NCBI GenBank assembly: GCA_016213735.1
Contig: JACQZU010000024.1
Span: 1-64,000, forward strand
Direction of reading: 5' to 3'
DNA length: 64,000 bases
Source: Acidobacteriota bacterium
GTDB lineage: Bacteria > Acidobacteriota > Holophagae > Holophagales > Holophagaceae
Translations under genes and position numbers: made by a program
The notes under the pieces: generated by a model
What the model was told of the DNA's origin: nothing
The model's input: the letters and a program-made list of their open reading frames with translations, nothing else
The model's database searches: none
In this document: one piece after another, positions 8,296 to 16,750 of the stretch
How the letters are laid out: the number at the start of each line of letters is the position of its first letter
Position numbering within the stretch: the stretch's first letter is position 1

Positions 8296-8961
8296 TTGAA
8301 CGGCGTGTTCATCAGCGTGGAGGGCGTCGAAGGCTCGGGGAAATCCACCCAGATCCTGCGCCTGTCCGAGCGCCTGCGTCGCCTGGGTGTTCCGGTGACC
8401 GCGTCGAAGGAGCCCGGCGGGACCCCCCTCGGATCTGAGGTCCGGCGCCTCCTGCTCACCCATCACTCCAGCGGGGAATCCTGGTGCCCTGACGCCGAAC
8501 TGCTCCTCTTCTACGCCGACCGCGCCCAGCACCTCGCCCAGGTGATCCGCCCCGCCCTCGCGGAGGGCCGGGTCGTCCTCCTGGATCGTTTCGAGGACAG
8601 CACCCGGGCCTACCAGGGTGCCCTGGGCGTGCCCGAGGCCACCCTGGACCGCCTGAGTGAGCTCGTGGTGGGACGGACCCGCCCCCACCTCACCCTGCTG
8701 CTGGACATGGACCCCGAGTCCAGCCTGGTGCGGGTGGACACACGCAACCTTGACCTGGGGGAGGGCTTCCGGGAGACCCGGTACGACGAGAAGTCCCTTG
8801 CCTTCCATCGTCTCGTCCGGAGCCGTTTTCTCGCCATCCACCAGAAGGAGCCCAATCGCGTCCGGGTCATCCCAGCCCGGCTGGATCCGGGGGAGGTGGA
8901 GCGGGAAGTGTGGCGCCAGGTGGCTCCCCTGCTCCGAAACGCCGGCTTCCGGGTGGAGTGA
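8296..8961 (+). CDS. tmk: thymidylate kinase
   Basis: This is a 221-residue dTMP kinase making dTDP. It has the P-loop EGVEGSGKST, the DRFEDSTRAYQG motif (DRF in place of the usual DRY/DRH) and a LID-like segment ending RETRYDE. I prefer the TTG at 8296 because GAGGGGGGA lies just upstream and it gives the usual short N-terminus before FISVEG. An ATG at 8272 in the same frame has a poor ribosome site but cannot be excluded. Its stop overlaps the holB start by one base. Confidence 0.92.
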   Translation: MNGVFISVEGVEGSGKSTQILRLSERLRRLGVPVTASKEPGGTPLGSEVRRLLLTHHSSGESWCPDAELLLFYADRAQHLAQVIRPALAEGRVVLLDRFEDSTRAYQGALGVPEATLDRLSELVVGRTRPHLTLLLDMDPESSLVRVDTRNLDLGEGFRETRYDEKSLAFHRLVRSRFLAIHQKEPNRVRVIPARLDPGEVEREVWRQVAPLLRNAGFRVE

Positions 8962-9959
8962 TGTTCGATCCTGGCCTCGCCGGGCACCTCCCCCTCCGGG
9001 AAAGACTGCGGGGCCGCCTGGAGAAGGGTGCCCTTCCCGGATCCCTTCTCTTCGCAGGGCCCGAGGGGGTCGGGAAGCGGAGGGTGGCCATGGAATTGGC
9101 CCAGCGGGAGCTTTGCTTCCGGCGCAGCGCCTGCGGCCAGTGCGAAGGCTGCCGGGCCTTCCAGTCCGATCCGCCCCCCCTGGAACTCCCCAACTTCCTG
9201 CGGGTGGCCCCCGAGGGGAAGGCGGGACTGATCCGCATTGGTGCCATCCGGGACCATGACCTCGTGGAGGGAGGCGTCATTGCCTGGGCCCACCGGGCTC
9301 CCCCCCCGCGCTGCCACCGCTGGATCATGGTGGAAGACGCCCACCGCCTCAACGGGGCCAGCGCCAACATCCTGCTCAAGACCCTGGAGGAGCCTCCCCC
9401 GGGCACCCACTTCGTCCTCGTGACCCACCGGCCGGAGGCCCTCCTTGCCACCATCCGGAGCCGCTGCGAACGCATCTCCTTCGCGCCCCTCTCGGCGGAG
9501 GAGGCCTGGAAAGTGGCCCTGGCCGCGGGCTGGGAAGAGGCCGACCGGGAGCGCTGGACCGCCCTCTCCCAGGGCAGCCTCCGCCTCCTGGACCCGGCGG
9601 ATTTCCACCGGGCCGTGGGCCAGGTGGAGGCTTGGCTGGACCTGGTCTCGGGCCAGCCCCTGGCCGTCGCAGGGGCCCCGCTTCTTCCCGACAAGGCGGC
9701 GAGCCAGGCTCAGAGCGAACAGCTCCGCCAACCCCTGGAATTGCTGCTCCTCCTGCTGCGGGAATCCGAATCTCTTCGTGTGGGCGGGGAGGTCCTGCTG
9801 GGTCCCTGGAGGGCCCGTCTCGCCGAGCTTGCCCCGCGGCTGCCCCGCCCCCGGCGCCCGCAGGCCGTGGTCGCCGCCGCGCTCCGCAGCCTCGGGCGCA
9901 ACCCCTCCGCGGAAGGCCTCCTGAGGGAAGTGGCCCTCTCCCTGGGACCGGAGCGCTGA
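8961..9959 (+). CDS. holB: DNA polymerase III delta' subunit
   Basis: This is a 332-residue AAA+ clamp-loader protein. It has a Walker-A-like GPEGVGKRR, a four-cysteine zinc module (CFRRSACGQCEGC) as in delta'/gamma subunits, a MVEDAHRLN Walker-B-like segment, NILLKTLEEPP, and the SRC motif (RSRCERISF) that supplies the trans-acting Arg. tmk-holB is a common bacterial pair. It starts on the last base of the tmk stop (TGATG). Confidence 0.9.
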   Translation: MFDPGLAGHLPLRERLRGRLEKGALPGSLLFAGPEGVGKRRVAMELAQRELCFRRSACGQCEGCRAFQSDPPPLELPNFLRVAPEGKAGLIRIGAIRDHDLVEGGVIAWAHRAPPPRCHRWIMVEDAHRLNGASANILLKTLEEPPPGTHFVLVTHRPEALLATIRSRCERISFAPLSAEEAWKVALAAGWEEADRERWTALSQGSLRLLDPADFHRAVGQVEAWLDLVSGQPLAVAGAPLLPDKAASQAQSEQLRQPLELLLLLLRESESLRVGGEVLLGPWRARLAELAPRLPRPRRPQAVVAAALRSLGRNPSAEGLLREVALSLGPER

Positions 9960-10010
9960 GAGCCGGATCACAAGATTCCCTTCCCATCCGCATTGATTTC
10001 AGGCCGGGAG

Positions 10011-10016
10011 TAGACT
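10011..10016 (+). promoter_or_regulatory. candidate -10 box (TAGACT) of the HD-GYP gene
   Basis: TAGACT lies 21 bases before the ATG in a more AT-rich gap after holB. The same hexamer, or a close variant, precedes several other genes here at similar or shorter distance. No convincing -35 box is seen at 16-18 bases. Confidence 0.35.
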
Positions 10017-10037
10017 GTGGCTCCTACCGGGGGGCCC

Positions 10038-11195
10038 ATGATCCGGCCTGAGGTGAACGGGGAGCACCAGGACCACCTGGCCCGGTTGAACTTGCGCACC
10101 ACCCTGAAGGACAAGGTGGTGGCCGTGCACGCGGATATCCGCGGAGAGTTCTCCTTCGTGGACCGCATCGCGGTTGCGCTCTACGACGAGCGGACCCGGA
10201 GCCTGAGGACCTTTCTTCACAGCAGCGGCGAGCACCGCCCCCTGGAGAACTACGAGGCCCTGATCACCGACGCTCCCGGATTGCTGAGCCTCCTGGAGTC
10301 GGGCCGTCCCCGGGTGCTGAATGACCTCTCGGTGCTCGAACCCAGCGACCACCCCCATTCCCGGGCGCTCGTGGAACAGGGGTACGGATCGAGCTACACG
10401 CTGCCCTTCTACGCCCAGGGGGTCTTCGAGGCGTTCATCTTCTTCAATTCCTTCCGCAAGCACGTCTTCACTCCCCGGGTGGTGAAAACCCTGGACCTCT
10501 ACGGCCACCTCATGGGGAACTTGATCCTCGCGGAGATCCAGGCCCTGCGCACGCTCCTGGCCGCCCTGCGCACGGTGAACCACATGGTCCACCTCCGTGA
10601 CCCCGAGACCGGCGGGCACCTGGAGAGGATGGCCTACTATGCGCGGCTCATCGCGCGGGATCTGGCTCAACAGGGGATCCAGGATTTTTCCGACGAGGTC
10701 ATCGAGCACCTGTTTGCCTTCGCTCCCCTGCACGACATCGGGAAGATCGCCATCCCGGACCGGGTGCTGCTCAAGCCCACCTCTCTGGACCCGGAAGAGC
10801 AGGAACTCATGCGGACCCACACCACCCTTGGGCGGAAAATGGTGGAGTCCATCGTGGCCAACTTCGGGCTCGAGAGCCTTGAGCACGTGGACATCCTCAA
10901 GGCCGTGGCGGAATACCACCATGAAATGCTGGACGGGAGCGGTTATCCCTCCGGCCTGCAGGGGAGTGCGATTCCCATTTTTGCCAGGATCATCGCGGTG
11001 GCGGACGTCTTCGACGCCCTGACCTCGCGACGGCCTTACAAGTACGCCTGGTGCGTGGCCGACGCCCTGATCCACATGGGACGACTGGCCGGGGAGAAGC
11101 TGGACCGGGACTGCGTGGAAGCCCTCGTCCGGAACCGGGAGCAGGTGGAGCGGATCCTCCGGGCCTTTCCAGAAGAACTCCAGGTTTCGGATTAA
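10038..11195 (+). CDS. HD-GYP domain protein, probable c-di-GMP phosphodiesterase
   Basis: This is a 385-residue soluble protein. Residues 1-165 look like a GAF-type sensor domain. Residues 180-365 are an HD-GYP domain: HLERM, HDIGKIAIPDRVLLKP, THTTLGRKMVE, the signature YHHEMLDGSGYPSGL, and ADVFDALTSRRPYK. HD-GYP proteins hydrolyse c-di-GMP to GMP or pGpG. The HHE..DG.GYP residues needed for catalysis are all present, so activity is likely. Three PilZ proteins in the window are potential readers of the same messenger. Confidence 0.88.
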   Translation: MIRPEVNGEHQDHLARLNLRTTLKDKVVAVHADIRGEFSFVDRIAVALYDERTRSLRTFLHSSGEHRPLENYEALITDAPGLLSLLESGRPRVLNDLSVLEPSDHPHSRALVEQGYGSSYTLPFYAQGVFEAFIFFNSFRKHVFTPRVVKTLDLYGHLMGNLILAEIQALRTLLAALRTVNHMVHLRDPETGGHLERMAYYARLIARDLAQQGIQDFSDEVIEHLFAFAPLHDIGKIAIPDRVLLKPTSLDPEEQELMRTHTTLGRKMVESIVANFGLESLEHVDILKAVAEYHHEMLDGSGYPSGLQGSAIPIFARIIAVADVFDALTSRRPYKYAWCVADALIHMGRLAGEKLDRDCVEALVRNREQVERILRAFPEELQVSD

Positions 11196-11220
11196 TCAAT
11201 CCTAATCGCTTTTTCCCCGC

Positions 11221-11226
11221 TAGACT
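11221..11226 (+). promoter_or_regulatory. candidate -10 box (TAGACT) of the YecH-like gene
   Basis: TAGACT lies 16 bases before the ATG, behind an AT-rich stretch, with a ribosome site (TCGGAGGG) between it and the start. No clear -35 element. Confidence 0.35.
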
Positions 11227-11242
11227 GGTATCGGAGGGTTCC

Positions 11243-11506
11243 ATGTCCGAACAGTCCCAGACCACGGAGGGCATCTACGGCCACGAGGTGCTCCGGATCC
11301 TGGCGGACCATCAGGGGGCCATGCCGGTGGAGGCCTTGCGCACGGCCGCGGCGGAAACCTTCGGCCCCGGCGCGGTCTTCTGCAATTGCCACGGAGACAG
11401 TTTCGACTTCGACGGGCTCCTCGCTTTCCTGGCATCCAGGGGAAAACTCGTCGTCCAGGGAGGGGTGGCGGCCCTGGGCTGGGTCCCGGGTTGCGAAGGG
11501 CATTGA
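11243..11506 (+). CDS. YecH family (DUF2492) metal-binding protein
   Basis: This is an 87-residue protein that matches the YecH/DUF2492 pattern: an N-terminal IYGHEVLRIL, a middle FGPGAVFCNCHG and FDGLLAFLASRGK near the C-terminus. The His, the CxC-H cluster and similar residues suggest a metal site; the family's role is not established. The GGAGGG ribosome site fits the ATG chosen. Confidence 0.78.
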   Translation: MSEQSQTTEGIYGHEVLRILADHQGAMPVEALRTAAAETFGPGAVFCNCHGDSFDFDGLLAFLASRGKLVVQGGVAALGWVPGCEGH

Positions 11507-11512
11507 TTCCCT

Positions 11513-11548
11513 CCGGGGGGCAAACGGCCTTCGGCCTGGGCCCCCCGG
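11513..11548. terminator. GC-rich hairpin between convergent genes
   Basis: CCGGGGGGC at 11513-11521 pairs perfectly with GCCCCCCGG at 11540-11548, with a smaller GGCC-TTC-GGCC stem inside. It lies just after the YecH-like stop and before the 3' end of the opposite-strand gene. No T-run follows, so termination is plausible but not proved. Confidence 0.45.
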
Positions 11549-11637
11549 ACCCCCGCGCCCTTCGCAGGGGGACCCTGCTCCGGGCGTGATTGTGCCGGGG
11601 GCACGGCCCCGGAAGGCCCTGGACTGCAGATTCCAGG

Positions 11638-12192
11638 CTATTTCTGGGGCTGTCCCTGGGCCTTGACCTGACGGGTCTCCAGGCCTGGGGTCTGGAGGGG
11701 GTGGTCCACGGGAAGCACCAGTTCGGCGTCGGGGTTGCGGACCTTGCCCCCGGGCTTGGAGCCCTGACGGGCCAGCCGGACGGGACTCCGGGGGTCCTCC
11801 CGGTCCCGCTGCATTTCGGAGCGGGAGGCCTCCTGGGTCGAACGGCGGGCGCTCTCGGCCTGAGCCTGAGCCTCCTGGGCCGCCTGGAGGGCGCGCAGGT
11901 GGGCCTCGTCGGCGCGGCGCTTCTGCTGGACGCCCCAGGAGGCCACCCCGGCCACCGCCAGAAGGAAGGGAAGGGCGGCGGCCATCAGCATCCAGGCGGG
12001 ACGCTTCCGGGAGGTGTGCCGGCGGCGGTCGGCCTCGGCCCGGAGCTTGTCGGCCAGGGCGGTGAGTTCGGGGGTGGGCTCGACCCCGAAAAAGTTGCGT
12101 GAGGCGGGAGCCCCAAGGAGTTCGGCCAGTTCCTCGCGCAGGGCGCGATCCTCGGCCGGCTCGAAGCGGCGGGCGGGATCAGACCAGGACAT
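11638..12192 (-). CDS. single-pass membrane protein encoded with an ECF sigma factor, possible anti-sigma factor
   Basis: This is a 184-residue protein: a cytoplasmic N-terminal 65 residues, one membrane segment at about 68-88, and a C-terminal helical coiled-coil rich in Ala/Gln/Arg. It overlaps the sigma-factor gene by 14 bases, the arrangement typical of sigma/anti-sigma pairs. The zinc-binding HxxxCxxC of the common anti-sigma domain is absent, so the role is inferred from position and topology only. Confidence 0.65.
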   Translation of the reverse strand: MSWSDPARRFEPAEDRALREELAELLGAPASRNFFGVEPTPELTALADKLRAEADRRRHTSRKRPAWMLMAAALPFLLAVAGVASWGVQQKRRADEAHLRALQAAQEAQAQAESARRSTQEASRSEMQRDREDPRSPVRLARQGSKPGGKVRNPDAELVLPVDHPLQTPGLETRQVKAQGQPQK

Positions 12193-12688
12193 GGGCGCCT
12201 CCGGGGTTCAGCTGATCGCGAAGCTGGGCCTTCGCGCGGTGGATGCGGGTCTTGACGGTGGCCTCCGGGATGGACAGGATCTCCGCGATCTCCCGGATCG
12301 AGAGCCCCTCCACCACGAAGAGCCACAGGGCCTCCCGGAAGGTGGGGCTGAGGGTGCGCATGCGCTCACGGACCTCGCGGTTGAGCAGGTGGTCCTCGGC
12401 GTCCGCATTCCGGCCAGGCTCCATCACCGATTCCAGGCTCAGGTTCTGGTTCTTCATGGGCCGCCGCTCGGTGAGCGAGAGGGTCCGGACCGTCCCGTAG
12501 AGGAAGGCGGTGGGGTGTTCGACCGGCTCTTCCCGCTGCATCAGGATGACGAAGGCCTCCTGGGCGATGTCCTCGGGATAGGTGGCGCCATACCGTCGGC
12601 CGTAGCTCACCAGCCGCGGGTAGAGCTCCGCAAAGGCCGAATGGAAGTCACGGGTATCCCCGAAGGGGGTGGGCGAGTGGGGCTGCAT
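12179..12688 (-). CDS. ECF-type RNA polymerase sigma factor
   Basis: This is a 169-residue sigma-70 family protein. Region 2 is at about residues 15-75 (DIAQEAFVIL) and region 4 at 110-160 with a helix-turn-helix (LSIREIAEILSIPEATVKTRIHRA, shown here only as the core LSIREIAEIL). It lacks regions 1 and 3, as ECF factors do. Followed and overlapped by a membrane protein that may hold it inactive. It is divergent from the uracil-DNA glycosylase gene; whether it regulates that gene is unknown. Confidence 0.88.
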   Translation of the reverse strand: MQPHSPTPFGDTRDFHSAFAELYPRLVSYGRRYGATYPEDIAQEAFVILMQREEPVEHPTAFLYGTVRTLSLTERRPMKNQNLSLESVMEPGRNADAEDHLLNREVRERMRTLSPTFREALWLFVVEGLSIREIAEILSIPEATVKTRIHRAKAQLRDQLNPGGAHVLV

Positions 12689-12756
12689 GCAAGGCTCCGG
12701 CCTGTGGGTGCCCCGGGGGATCGGGAAGTTCCCGGCCCGGGCCTGGGCCGAGGCAT

Positions 12757-12762
12757 TAGTCT
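12757..12762 (+). promoter_or_regulatory. candidate -10 box (TAGTCT) of the uracil-DNA glycosylase gene
   Basis: TAGTCT ends only seven bases before the ATG, so the transcript would start at or very near the start codon (leaderless). AAGGG next to the ATG is too close to act as a normal ribosome site. Confidence 0.35.
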
Positions 12763-12769
12763 ACAAGGG

Positions 12770-13561
12770 ATGGACATCCCCCTTCAGCCCTGGCGGGACA
12801 CCCTGGAAGACCTGGGACTGGCCGGGCTGGTCCGGGACCCACCGGCCCTCCCCTCGCCGGCCCCGCGCCCCCCCTCCGAAGCCCGGCCCCCCCGGCCAGG
12901 CCCCGGGGTCCCCCCCGCCGTCCAGCCGGATGGACCCGGTGCCCGTCCAGACCCCGCTGCCGTCGCCGCCGCCCCGAGCCTGGAGGCCCTCCAGACCCTG
13001 ATCCAGGACTGCCAAGCCTGCCCCCTCGGGGCCGGGCGAATCCGCCTGGTGTTCGGCGAAGGGAACCCTTCCGCCAAACTCCTTTTCGTAGGCGAGGGCC
13101 CCGGGCGGGACGAAGACCTCCAGGGTCGGCCCTTCGTGGGCCGGGCGGGGGAGCTGCTGGACAGGATGATCGCGTCCATCGGGTTGCAGCGGACCGAGGT
13201 GTGGATCGGGAATGTGGTGAAGTGCCGCCCCCCGGACAACCGGACCCCCACCCCCCAGGAATGCCAGGCCTGTTCGGGCTACCTTCGGCGCCAGATCGAG
13301 CTGATCCGGCCCCGGGTGATCGTCACCCTGGGGGCCACGCCGTTGCGGGAGCTTCTGGGGATCACCACGGGCATCACGCGGATCCGGGGGCAGTGGCAGC
13401 GCCTGGAGATGCTCGGCGGCATCCCGGTGATGCCCACCTTCCATCCCGCCTACGTCCTCCGGCAATACACCCAGGAGGTGCGGCGGGCGGTCTGGGAGGA
13501 CCTCAAGGCGGCCAAGAATTGGGCGGACGGTCCCGGGGAGGCCGGGGCTGCCCCGTCATGA
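12770..13561 (+). CDS. uracil-DNA glycosylase, family 4 (Fe-S)
   Basis: This is a 263-residue protein that removes uracil from DNA. Residues 25-80 are a Pro/Ala-rich linker. The catalytic domain starts with a CQACPL cluster motif, then GEGPGRDEDLQGRPFVGRAG, the Fe-S cysteines KCRPPDNRTPTPQECQAC and the second catalytic motif TFHPAYVLR. The four spaced cysteines fit the 4Fe-4S cluster of family 4 enzymes. It is longer than the archetypes (about 200 residues) because of the linker. Confidence 0.9.
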   Translation: MDIPLQPWRDTLEDLGLAGLVRDPPALPSPAPRPPSEARPPRPGPGVPPAVQPDGPGARPDPAAVAAAPSLEALQTLIQDCQACPLGAGRIRLVFGEGNPSAKLLFVGEGPGRDEDLQGRPFVGRAGELLDRMIASIGLQRTEVWIGNVVKCRPPDNRTPTPQECQACSGYLRRQIELIRPRVIVTLGATPLRELLGITTGITRIRGQWQRLEMLGGIPVMPTFHPAYVLRQYTQEVRRAVWEDLKAAKNWADGPGEAGAAPS

Positions 13562-13698
13562 CTCCAGTGGGCAGGGAAGTCTGAACGCGAAGGGGGCCGA
13601 AGGCTGCCGGGGCCTGTTCGGACGGGAGGGGGGAAGGCTGAAGCCCCGGTCCCGGGAATTTCCCGCCCCTGTCATGCTGTTTCCATCGGAACGGCGCC

Positions 13699-15066
13699 AT
13701 GAAGACCATTCACCTCATCATCATCCTGCTCGTGCTCTTCGCCTTCGCGGCGCTGGGGAACCTCTACCTCACCAACCATGAGCTGCTGAACCGGGAGCTG
13801 CTCCTTCCGGGCGACACCAAGGCCAAGATCTGGTGGGTGATCCTGGGGATTTTCGCCCTGGGATTCCTCCTCAACCTGGTCTGGACGGCGGGCATCGAGA
13901 CCTACCGGGCCCTCAAGGGGCTCGGCGCCTCGGCGGCGACCCGCGCCGGGCAGAAGCTTGAGACCCGGCTCCGCGAGGTGCGGGAGCTCATGGCCCACGG
14001 CCAGTTCACCAAGGCAAGGACCCAGTTGGGGCAGATCCTCGAAGATTGGCCCGACAACCTCGGCGCCAACTTCCTCCGGGGGGAAGTCCTGATGAAGCTG
14101 GGCGAGGGTCCCGAAGCCATCCAGCACTTCGAGGCCATGCGCTCCAAGTTCCCCGCGCTCGTGGAGGTCCGCTATCAGCTCGCGGATGCCCTGGTGGCCG
14201 GTCGACGCGGGGATGAGGCCCTCGAGATCCTCCGGAAGCTCGCCCACGACCATCCCAAGCTCGCGCTGCGCGCACTTCGCCGGCTGAGGGCCATCCATGC
14301 GGATGCGGGACGCTGGGAGGAGGCCCTGGAGGCCCACAAGAAGCTGGCCGGGGCCTTCCCCGCCGAATTGAACCAGGCCGAGCGGGCCCAGGGGGTGGCC
14401 CTGGTCTTTCAGGTGGGCCTGCTGAAGGTGGACTCCGACCAGTTCAAGGAAGCCACCCAGGTGTTCCAGCAGGTGATCAAGGAGGACCCGCAGTTCGGTC
14501 CCGCCTACCTCTCCCTGGGGCGCTGCATGATCCTGCAGGACCAGGAGGCCCAGGGGCTGGAACTCTGGCTGGAGGGCTTCCGGGCCACGGGCGAGGGGGC
14601 CTTTCTCCAGGAGGTCGAGGACTACTTCATCCAGAGCGGTCGTCCCGAGGAGGGCCTGGCCCTCCTGCGCCGGGTCAGCGCCAGCAGCGAGCACGCCACC
14701 ACGGCCAAGTTCTTTCTCGGGAAGATGCACTACCGCCTGGAGATGCTCGAGGAGGCCCTGGACCTCTTCCAGGAAGTGCGCTCCCAGGTGGTCTATTCGC
14801 CCATCCTGTTCTTCTTCATGGCCAAGATCCACGCCCGCCGCGGACGGTTGGAACCGGCGCTGAACGAGTACCGGCAGCTGCTCCGGAACCTGGGGATCCT
14901 CAAGATGCGCTACGAGTGCGCCGTCTGCGGCCACCGCAGCCAGGAATACGGCGACCGCTGCGAGTCCTGCAGCAGCTGGAACAGCGTGCATTTCCTCTTT
15001 AAGGAGAGCGAACTGCCGGAATTCCCCCTGCGCCCGGAGAGCGGATCCTGGATCCTGGGGGCCTGA
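13699..15066 (+). CDS. LapB-like TPR protein with LapA-like membrane anchor and C-terminal zinc ribbon
   Basis: This is a 455-residue protein with two membrane segments (about 4-20 and 43-62), a long run of TPR repeats (about 78-395), and a rubredoxin-like ribbon with cysteines at 407, 410, 421 and 424 followed by SSWNS. TPR plus C-terminal YxCxxCG...C..C..W is the layout of LapB/YciM, which helps tune LPS synthesis through LpxC turnover and co-ordinates transport. In most bacteria lapA and lapB are adjacent genes; here a double-membrane-span LapA-like portion is fused. Function by homology of layout, not proved. Confidence 0.78.
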   Translation: MKTIHLIIILLVLFAFAALGNLYLTNHELLNRELLLPGDTKAKIWWVILGIFALGFLLNLVWTAGIETYRALKGLGASAATRAGQKLETRLREVRELMAHGQFTKARTQLGQILEDWPDNLGANFLRGEVLMKLGEGPEAIQHFEAMRSKFPALVEVRYQLADALVAGRRGDEALEILRKLAHDHPKLALRALRRLRAIHADAGRWEEALEAHKKLAGAFPAELNQAERAQGVALVFQVGLLKVDSDQFKEATQVFQQVIKEDPQFGPAYLSLGRCMILQDQEAQGLELWLEGFRATGEGAFLQEVEDYFIQSGRPEEGLALLRRVSASSEHATTAKFFLGKMHYRLEMLEEALDLFQEVRSQVVYSPILFFFMAKIHARRGRLEPALNEYRQLLRNLGILKMRYECAVCGHRSQEYGDRCESCSSWNSVHFLFKESELPEFPLRPESGSWILGA

Positions 15067-15081
15067 CGAAAATTCGACAGG

Positions 15082-15564
15082 TCAGACCAAGTCCCCCAGA
15101 TCCGCCAGCAGCCTGGACAATTGGCCCTCCGAGAGGCGAAGGGGCACCTGCTGTTTGACCTCCTCCTTGCGGAAGAAGGCGATTCGCTTCACCACCACCT
15201 TGTTGCGGCCGATGGAAATCTCGTTGTACTGGATCTGGGTGTCGTCCTTGTAGGGTGGAAGGCTCCGGAGCTGGATGTACATGCCGCGCCGGTCGTGGTC
15301 GACCACCTCCAGGCGCTCCCGCAGGTAGGTCACCTGCTCGGCCAAGCCCTCGGCCTTGCTGCGAAGCTTGGCGAAACTCTGCTTGCGAGGGCTGTGGCGT
15401 TCCAGGCTGAGCTGGGCCACTTCAACATTTTCACCGTTCCGCCGCATCTGGCCCTGGAGGAGGGTCCCATCGGCGTTGGAGCGCTCCTGGAATTCCTGGA
15501 ATCCCCCGAATTCACCCGGCAGCACTGAATCGTCGTAGCGTTTCGCCTTCCGGGACTGGCGCAT
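15082..15564 (-). CDS. hypothetical protein, basic and coiled-coil-like
   Basis: This 160-residue protein is not recognised. It begins MRQSRKAKRYDD, has a central helical segment (SKAEGLAEQVTYLRERLEV) that may be a coiled coil, and a C-terminal segment rich in charged residues with RKEEVKQQVPLRLSEGQ. No signal peptide and no membrane segment. The ATG is preceded by AGGAG, and a good sigma-54-type promoter lies 28 bases upstream. Converges with the LapB-like gene. Confidence 0.65.
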   Translation of the reverse strand: MRQSRKAKRYDDSVLPGEFGGFQEFQERSNADGTLLQGQMRRNGENVEVAQLSLERHSPRKQSFAKLRSKAEGLAEQVTYLRERLEVVDHDRRGMYIQLRSLPPYKDDTQIQYNEISIGRNKVVVKRIAFFRKEEVKQQVPLRLSEGQLSRLLADLGDLV

Positions 15565-15591
15565 GGGGGACTCCTGGGTGAAGGCTGCCCG

Positions 15592-15608
15592 AGCCAAAGC
15601 CGTGCCAG
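15592..15608 (-). promoter_or_regulatory. candidate sigma-54 promoter
   Basis: On the minus strand CTGGCACG is followed, after the required ten-base gap between GG and GC, by a GC dinucleotide (TGGC in place of TTGC). The -12 GC lies about 28 bases before the chosen ATG, which leaves room for the ribosome site. The 150 bases upstream are AT-rich for this genome and could hold activator sites. Confidence 0.4.
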
Positions 15609-15758
15609 GAATACCTTGCCGATTCCAAATGATCCAAATCGGGATCCTGCCTTGAATTTAGGTCATTCCTGACCGATCCACCCCCGCCGCCGTGGAGGAT
15701 CGGGGAATAAAGAATCGACCAGATATTGCCATGGGGAAAAAATACTGTCGAATTTTGG

Positions 15759-16742
15759 TCAATCCGAAAGTCCCGCTTTGGGCCAGCGGACCTTGTAGGT
15801 CATTCGTTCCAGGGACCGGGAATAAGGTGTCCAGTTCCCCTCTCCTCCATCCTCCCGGATGCTACGGAACATGCCTTCCAGTTTCCCGTCCAGATCGTCC
15901 AGGTAGTGGACCAGCAGGGCCTCCGGAGTCTTGGGAAGCACGGGGGACCCGAATTCGAGCTTCCCGTGGTGGCTGAGGACGATGTGGAGGATCTGGGTCC
16001 GGAGTTCCTCCGGGAATCCCGGCACGCCGGCCGCGGCCTTGTTGATCCACTCGCACTCCATGGAGATGTGCCCGATCAGGTTGCCGGGATCCGTGTAATT
16101 GAAGCTGCGCTCGTAGGAGAGTTCGGCCGTCTTGCCCACGTCGTGCAGGAGCACGCCGGCCAACACGAGGTCCCGGTTCATCTCCCCGTAGTGCCCGCAG
16201 GCCAATTCCGCCATGCGAGCCACCGACAAGGTGTGCTCCAGGAGGCCGCCAAGGTAGACGTGGTGGAGGCTCTTCGCCGCGGGAGCCTTGGCGAAGGCCG
16301 CCCGCAACTCGGGATCGTCCTGGAAAAGGGCCTTCAAGAGGCCCCGGATCCAGGGGTCCCGGATCGAGGCCACAAGGGCGTCGAGCTCTGCGAGCATTTC
16401 GGGCACCGGCCGGATGCTGGTGGGGAAGAAGTGCGAGAAATCAGGAACCTCAGCGTCGGCCGCGTGGCGCACCTTGTCCAGTTTGAGTTGGAGGCGGCCG
16501 TTGAAGCTGGTGACGCTGCCCTTCACCTTCAGGAAGGCGTCGGGGCGGATGGCGTCGTGGTCCCCCTCCACGCAGCGGATGTCCCAGAGGAAGGCCTTGA
16601 GCTCCCCGGAGGCGTCCGACAGCTTGAGCTCCAGGTATTCGGAGCCCTTGGCGCTGGTCTTGTAGGCCGCTTCCTGGGCGAGCAGGAGGCCCAGGAAGGA
16701 ATCGCCCTCCTTGAGGGACTTCAGGTAGGGCTGGGAATCCAT
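15759..16742 (-). CDS. YhaM-like 3'-5' exoribonuclease (OB-fold plus HD domain)
   Basis: This is a 327-residue protein with an N-terminal OB-fold for nucleic-acid binding (about 1-100) and a C-terminal HD phosphohydrolase domain: HHVYLGGLLEHTLSVARMA, then VLLHDVGKTAEL and ILSHHGKLEFGSP. This layout matches the YhaM/CBF1 family, which degrades RNA from the 3' end. It is the last gene of a cluster with two periplasmic isomerases and an S4 protein; eight bases separate it from the S4 gene. Confidence 0.85.
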   Translation of the reverse strand: MDSQPYLKSLKEGDSFLGLLLAQEAAYKTSAKGSEYLELKLSDASGELKAFLWDIRCVEGDHDAIRPDAFLKVKGSVTSFNGRLQLKLDKVRHAADAEVPDFSHFFPTSIRPVPEMLAELDALVASIRDPWIRGLLKALFQDDPELRAAFAKAPAAKSLHHVYLGGLLEHTLSVARMAELACGHYGEMNRDLVLAGVLLHDVGKTAELSYERSFNYTDPGNLIGHISMECEWINKAAAGVPGFPEELRTQILHIVLSHHGKLEFGSPVLPKTPEALLVHYLDDLDGKLEGMFRSIREDGGEGNWTPYSRSLERMTYKVRWPKAGLSD

Positions 16743-16750
16743 GGGTGACC

